From: Bacteroidota bacterium
GTDB lineage: Bacteria > Bacteroidota > Bacteroidia > Chitinophagales > Chitinophagaceae
Direction: 5' to 3'
Assembly (NCBI GenBank): GCA_023415275.1
Contig: JAEZLJ010000150.1
Coordinates: 1 to 44,345 of the forward strand
Length of the DNA stretch: 44,345 nucleotides
Shown here: piece after piece, positions 41,245 through 44,345 of the stretch
How the letters are laid out: the number at the start of each line of letters is the position of its first letter
Numbering within the stretch: the stretch's first letter is position 1
The notes under the pieces: model-generated
What the model was told of the DNA's origin: nothing
Database searches by the model: none
Seen by the model: only the letters and a program-made list of their open reading frames with translations
Made by a program: the position numbers and the translations under genes

Positions 41245-41835
41245 TTACCCTGCTACCAGGCTTTTCTTTTTTTCTTTGGACTTGCCAGCCTTGTTTCCCT
41301 GTTCTTTAACCAATTCGTCCAGGTAGACTTTAAAATTCTTCAGGGTAGGCTCTTTTTCAAAGCGCTTGCCATTGATAAAAAAGGCAGGTATGTCGGTCAC
41401 ACCCATGCTTAAACCATCCTTCAGGTCGTCCTGTACAAACCATCCATAATAGCTGTTCATCAGGTGGTCAAGGAACTTTTTATCTGTTACGCCCACTTCG
41501 CGGGCATAGGATTTCAGGCTGATCATACCCAGGCTTTTACGGTGGCCATACAGGTATTGATGCATTTCCCAGAATTTTCCTTCCTGGCCGGCACCTATAG
41601 AGGCTTCGGCTGCCTTATGTGCTTTTTGATGAAGGCGCGTCAGCGGAAAGTGACGGAAAACAAAATTGATCTTTCCATCATATGCTTCCAGCAGCTCGGC
41701 CACCACATCATTGGCTTTGGCACAGGCATCACTTTCGTAGTCTCCAAACATCACTATACGGATAGCTGCTTTGGGATCGCCTGTAACCATTTCCTTTGAA
41801 GGTATTACCGGTACTACATCTTTTTGAATCTTCAT
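41245..41835 (-). CDS. DsbA-like thioredoxin-fold protein lacking the first active-site cysteine
   Basis: The protein has 196 residues. The fold of DsbA/NhaA-C-type thioredoxins is visible: IRIVMFGDYES, the LLEAYDGKINFVFRHFPL segment, the helical insertion and a cis-Pro segment (VTDIPAFFINGK). The CxxC position reads S35-D-A-C38, so the nucleophilic N-terminal Cys is gone, and C38 is the only cysteine. There is no signal peptide. A disulphide oxidase role is therefore unlikely; binding or single-Cys chemistry remains possible. It follows the receiver-like gene by 32 bases, probably as one operon. Confidence 0.88.
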   Translation of the reverse strand: MKIQKDVVPVIPSKEMVTGDPKAAIRIVMFGDYESDACAKANDVVAELLEAYDGKINFVFRHFPLTRLHQKAHKAAEASIGAGQEGKFWEMHQYLYGHRKSLGMISLKSYAREVGVTDKKFLDHLMNSYYGWFVQDDLKDGLSMGVTDIPAFFINGKRFEKEPTLKNFKVYLDELVKEQGNKAGKSKEKKKSLVAG

Positions 41836-41867
41836 ATATATCCTTTCGTGTTTATTATCTGTTGTTA

Positions 41868-42257
41868 TTAGTTAGCTGAAAAGGGTGGAAGTTCATTAAA
41901 GCCTTCCACGCTGGACGAATCCAAAACAATGAATCTTTTGATGCGGTGGTATTTTTGCACATCAAATGCCTGTTGCATTCTTTCCTTCAACTCATTCCAT
42001 GATTCTCCTTTATAATGCACCAGTTCAATTTCGGGTAATAAGATGGGAAGGATAGCTGAAAGCTTCCTGGCATCAATGTCCTTATTGGTGTTGTCGATCA
42101 CCGCCATATCAAAATGGTGGTTATTGGCCATCTCAATCGCTCTTTCCTCATTGTCGGCAAAATGGGCTTCCATATTCGCCGGTAAAGCCGGGAAACCAGA
42201 CAATTCCTGGTTAGTACCAGGGTAGGAGATGATCAATATATGTTTATTGTGCTTCAT
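41868..42257 (-). CDS. Receiver-fold-like hypothetical protein
   Basis: The protein has 129 residues. The alternation of hydrophobic strands and helices (HILIISYPGTNQELSG, MEAHFADNEERAIEMANNHHFDMAVIDNTN, LPEIELVHYKG) resembles a CheY-like alpha/beta fold. D55-ish in FDMAVIDN is at the usual phospho-acceptor position, but the N-terminal acidic pair is absent, so phosphorylation is doubtful. I do not recognise a specific family. It is the first gene of a two-gene unit with the DsbA-like protein. Confidence 0.65.
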   Translation of the reverse strand: MKHNKHILIISYPGTNQELSGFPALPANMEAHFADNEERAIEMANNHHFDMAVIDNTNKDIDARKLSAILPILLPEIELVHYKGESWNELKERMQQAFDVQKYHRIKRFIVLDSSSVEGFNELPPFSAN

Positions 42258-42504
42258 AATCTTATTTGCTTAAGGTTACTAAAAAAGTCTTTTTCACTTG
42301 TTACCACAGGCATCATCCTGTTTTGCAAGGCCATAAGGCCAGTTTTGGGGCAATTGGGTGGGTCTGGACTCCACTTCTTATGCAAAGAGTGTGCAATGTA
42401 GGTTTTACTATCGTTCCGTCATGTTTTTATAAAGCCAAATGCCGCAATGGCGGCCAACTATATGTTAAAAGCCGCCCTGTATTCATTTATTACTGGATAA
42501 TATC

Positions 42505-42537
42505 AACCAAATGATCCCTGTCAGGGATCTTTTGGTT
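42505..42537. terminator. Hairpin downstream of the PD40-OmpA gene
   Basis: A 7+7 bp stem (AACCAAA and GATCCCT arms) interrupted by one T-T mismatch, loop GTC, lies 13 bases past the stop of the PD40-OmpA gene. There is no T-tract on the minus strand, so it may act as an RNA 3' stabiliser rather than a classic terminator. Confidence 0.5.
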
Positions 42538-42549
42538 CATTATGAGCAT

Positions 42550-44157
42550 CTAGTTCTTAAGTATCTTGAATTCCACCCTTCTGTTCAACTGGCGATTTTC
42601 ATCCGTGTCGTTTGGCACCACCGGCCTGGTTTCGCCATAACCCTGGGATGTGATGCGGGTAGAAGCAATACCCTTGGAAAGAATGTATTCCATTACTGAC
42701 CTGGCCCTGTTATCACTAAGCTTAAAGTTGTAATCGTCTGAGCCATAGCTGTCTGTATGCGCACTCATCTCGATCTCAATGGCAGGATTTTCCTGTAATA
42801 GCTTCACCACCCTGTCCAGCTCCACATAAGATTCAGGTCGCAGGCTCCACTTATCAAAGTCAAAGAACACATTGTTCAAACGTATCACCTGGCCTATTTC
42901 AATAGGCACCAGGTACAGGTCTTTATGGATCTCTTTATAGCCTGCCTTTACCAGCGAATCCAGGTTCAGGTTTTCCGAAATGGCAAAAAATTTATCAGCC
43001 GTGGCCCTGATACTGTAGTTCCTATCATAAGGCAACACCATCTTAAAGGATCCATCGCCGGGATTAGACATGCCATTGCCTGATACAGTGCCGTCAGGCA
43101 GGGTTTCGTATACCAACGAAGCGCTCAGTGGTTGCAGGGTCTTTTTATTATATACATTGCCACTCACCAATACAACCGGGTCAGGCTTTTCCCTTTCCAA
43201 AAGCTTCACCCTGACTATGTCGCTTTCACCATACCCCCCGTCGCTGCTGGTCATATAGGCATATTCACCGCCGGCATCCAGGGTGAAGAAAGCATCCCAG
43301 CCGGGTGTGTTGATAGGTGCTCCCAGGTTTACCGGTTCGCTCCATTTCTGCCAGCTATCGTCCAGCCGTTTGCTCCTCCAGATGTCATTATCGCCAAGGC
43401 CACCGGGACGGTTGCTGCTAAAATACAGGGTAGTTCCATCGGAAGCCAGGTAGGGGGTCATTTCATCACCCTCCTTAAGGTTAATCTTTTTTCCTAGGGT
43501 TTTGGGTTCAGACCAGGTGCCGTCCGGCAACAGGAAACTTACATACAGGTCATTGTTCACGCCCCCTTTTTCTTCGGTCATGTATAGTAAAAGGGTTTGC
43601 CCGTCATGTGCCATTGTGGCACCATTTTGTCTTCCGCGATCGTATTTTGCATAGTTCGGGATCTTCAGCATTTCGGGTGGACTCCACCTGCCATTGGCCT
43701 GGCGGTGGCTCATGCTTACTCCATTGCCGTAATAATCTCCATTGATGAAAGCATTACGTATTAGTATGCGGTTATTATCGGGGGAAACCCAAAACACGGC
43801 ATTATAATGATAGGTATTTAAAGGATAGCCCATATGCCTGGCTTCGCTCCACCTTCCAAAGCTATCCCGCTCAGAGTACCAAATGTCCTGAGAATTCCGA
43901 ACCGAGTTATACTTGGTATTCAAAGGATGATTCTCGCAAATGAAAAATAACAGGTTCCCATCTGCCGAGATCGTTGGCCTGAGTTCTGGCAATTCTGAGT
44001 TGATCTTCCAGCCCAGGTTTTCAATTTTAATGATGGTAGATTCTGTAATGATATTCTCTTTTTGTGCCACTAGTGTGCCTGCAGTGTCATTGGATGGTTG
44101 GGCATTTATTGATAGGGTAAGGGCAGTTAATACAAAAAAGGACAGGACCTTTTTCAT
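42550..44157 (-). CDS. PD40-repeat OmpA family outer-membrane protein
   Basis: The protein has 535 residues. A signal peptide (1-19, FFVLTALTLSINAQ) is followed by WD40-like/PD40 propeller repeats (about 45-330). The recurring P-x-x-S-x-D-G/N and Y-F-S-S-N-R-P-G-G-x-G-D-x-D-I-W motifs are visible. A CarboxypepD_reg-like segment (about 335-410, SGNVYNKKTLQPLSASLVYE) precedes the C-terminal OmpA domain (about 425-535), with SAHTDSYGS and NRQLNRRVEF. This is the typical Bacteroidota OmpA/PD40 protein, often linked to gliding or type IX-type envelope machinery. A promoter with an intact -33 TTTG is upstream. Confidence 0.93.
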   Translation of the reverse strand: MKKVLSFFVLTALTLSINAQPSNDTAGTLVAQKENIITESTIIKIENLGWKINSELPELRPTISADGNLLFFICENHPLNTKYNSVRNSQDIWYSERDSFGRWSEARHMGYPLNTYHYNAVFWVSPDNNRILIRNAFINGDYYGNGVSMSHRQANGRWSPPEMLKIPNYAKYDRGRQNGATMAHDGQTLLLYMTEEKGGVNNDLYVSFLLPDGTWSEPKTLGKKINLKEGDEMTPYLASDGTTLYFSSNRPGGLGDNDIWRSKRLDDSWQKWSEPVNLGAPINTPGWDAFFTLDAGGEYAYMTSSDGGYGESDIVRVKLLEREKPDPVVLVSGNVYNKKTLQPLSASLVYETLPDGTVSGNGMSNPGDGSFKMVLPYDRNYSIRATADKFFAISENLNLDSLVKAGYKEIHKDLYLVPIEIGQVIRLNNVFFDFDKWSLRPESYVELDRVVKLLQENPAIEIEMSAHTDSYGSDDYNFKLSDNRARSVMEYILSKGIASTRITSQGYGETRPVVPNDTDENRQLNRRVEFKILKN

Positions 44158-44180
44158 GGGTTTGGATTTTCGGTTCGGGC

Positions 44181-44211
44181 GTAAAATAGTAAATCCAATT
44201 TATAAATCAAA
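44181..44211 (-). promoter_or_regulatory. Candidate promoter of the PD40-OmpA gene
   Basis: On the minus strand TTTG (44211-44208), exactly 19 bases, then TATTTTAC (44188-44181), which misses the last two bases of TAnnTTTG. Predicted leader is about 20 bases. Confidence 0.35.
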
Positions 44212-44345
44212 CTAAGGGATTAGAAATATAAAATGGCTTTCATCTCAATAGTTGTTTAATTATCAATAAACTATGAACATTAATTGAAATAAGACTTTAC
44301 GAGTTTATTGGTGATAATTCCCTGGAATAGGTGACAGGCATGGAT

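Noticed and set aside
42266..42514. 82-codon plus-strand frame between the receiver-like and PD40-OmpA genes
   Set aside because: Cys- and His-rich composition with no domain, no promoter and no ribosome-binding site; reads as noise in a 290-base gap.
1..44345. Insertion sequences, prophage or integrated element
   Set aside because: No transposase, integrase, phage structural gene or direct-repeat flanked island was seen; base use and gene style are even throughout.

Overview
The window looks like a chromosomal segment of a Bacteroidota bacterium, most likely of the Chitinophagaceae or a close relative. Four things point there: a large secreted protein ending in a gliding-motility-associated (type B type IX secretion) C-terminal domain; several families largely confined to this phylum (DUF5686 barrel, DUF4251, DUF4382, Bacteroidota-type ExbB/ExbD); almost no Shine-Dalgarno sequences; and promoters of the Bacteroidota type (TTTG, about 19 bases, TAnnTTTG). 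I see no phage, IS element, CRISPR array, rRNA or tRNA. Base use appears even throughout, and most of the window reads as ordinary core or lineage-core genome.

Layout. 1-6 kb: 3' end of an FKBP-type isomerase, a small membrane protein, peptidase T, an OmpA-domain outer-membrane protein, an SPFH/band-7 protein and an ExbB-ExbD pair. 6-9 kb: prmC divergent from ribD-yigZ, then a 0.6-kb gene-free stretch with a 10-bp-period repeat. 9-17 kb: a lipoprotein, a DUF6544 membrane protein, icd, a Crp/Fnr regulator, a metallo-beta-lactamase-fold hydrolase, pdxJ, a DUF2452 protein and an acetyltransferase. 17-25 kb: a tiny membrane protein, the giant adhesin-like T9SS substrate, a DUF4268 protein, a DUF5686 TonB-barrel-like protein and small secreted or acidic proteins. 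25-30 kb: a thioredoxin-reductase-like flavoprotein, two acetyltransferases, a nucleotidyltransferase-phosphoesterase pair, a KAS III-like enzyme and a disordered protein. 30-38.6 kb: an M16 peptidase, a second tiny membrane protein, an EF-hand protein, a dodecin, a DUF4382 lipoprotein, an aldo/keto reductase, a class A beta-lactamase-like serine hydrolase and cbpM-cbpA. 38.6-44.3 kb: an acetyltransferase, an NTF2-like protein, a HAD phosphatase, a TMEM175-type channel, a DsbA-like protein lacking its nucleophilic cysteine with a receiver-like partner, and a PD40-OmpA protein.

Recognisable pathways are riboflavin synthesis (ribD), vitamin B6 synthesis (pdxJ), the TCA cycle (icd), translation termination (prmC), peptide turnover (pepT, M16), proton-motive-force coupling at the envelope (exbBD) and DnaJ-type chaperoning (cbpA/cbpM). 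Envelope proteins are heavily represented.

The observations I consider most worth following are these. (1) Five genes have TAnnTTTG exactly four bases before a well-supported start codon, which predicts leaderless mRNAs. (2) Two unannotated single-pass membrane microproteins of 47 and 42 residues have matching ends. (3) There is a canonical EF-hand loop in the periplasmic N-terminus of ExbB. (4) Seven degenerate 10-bp repeats lie in the largest intergenic gap.
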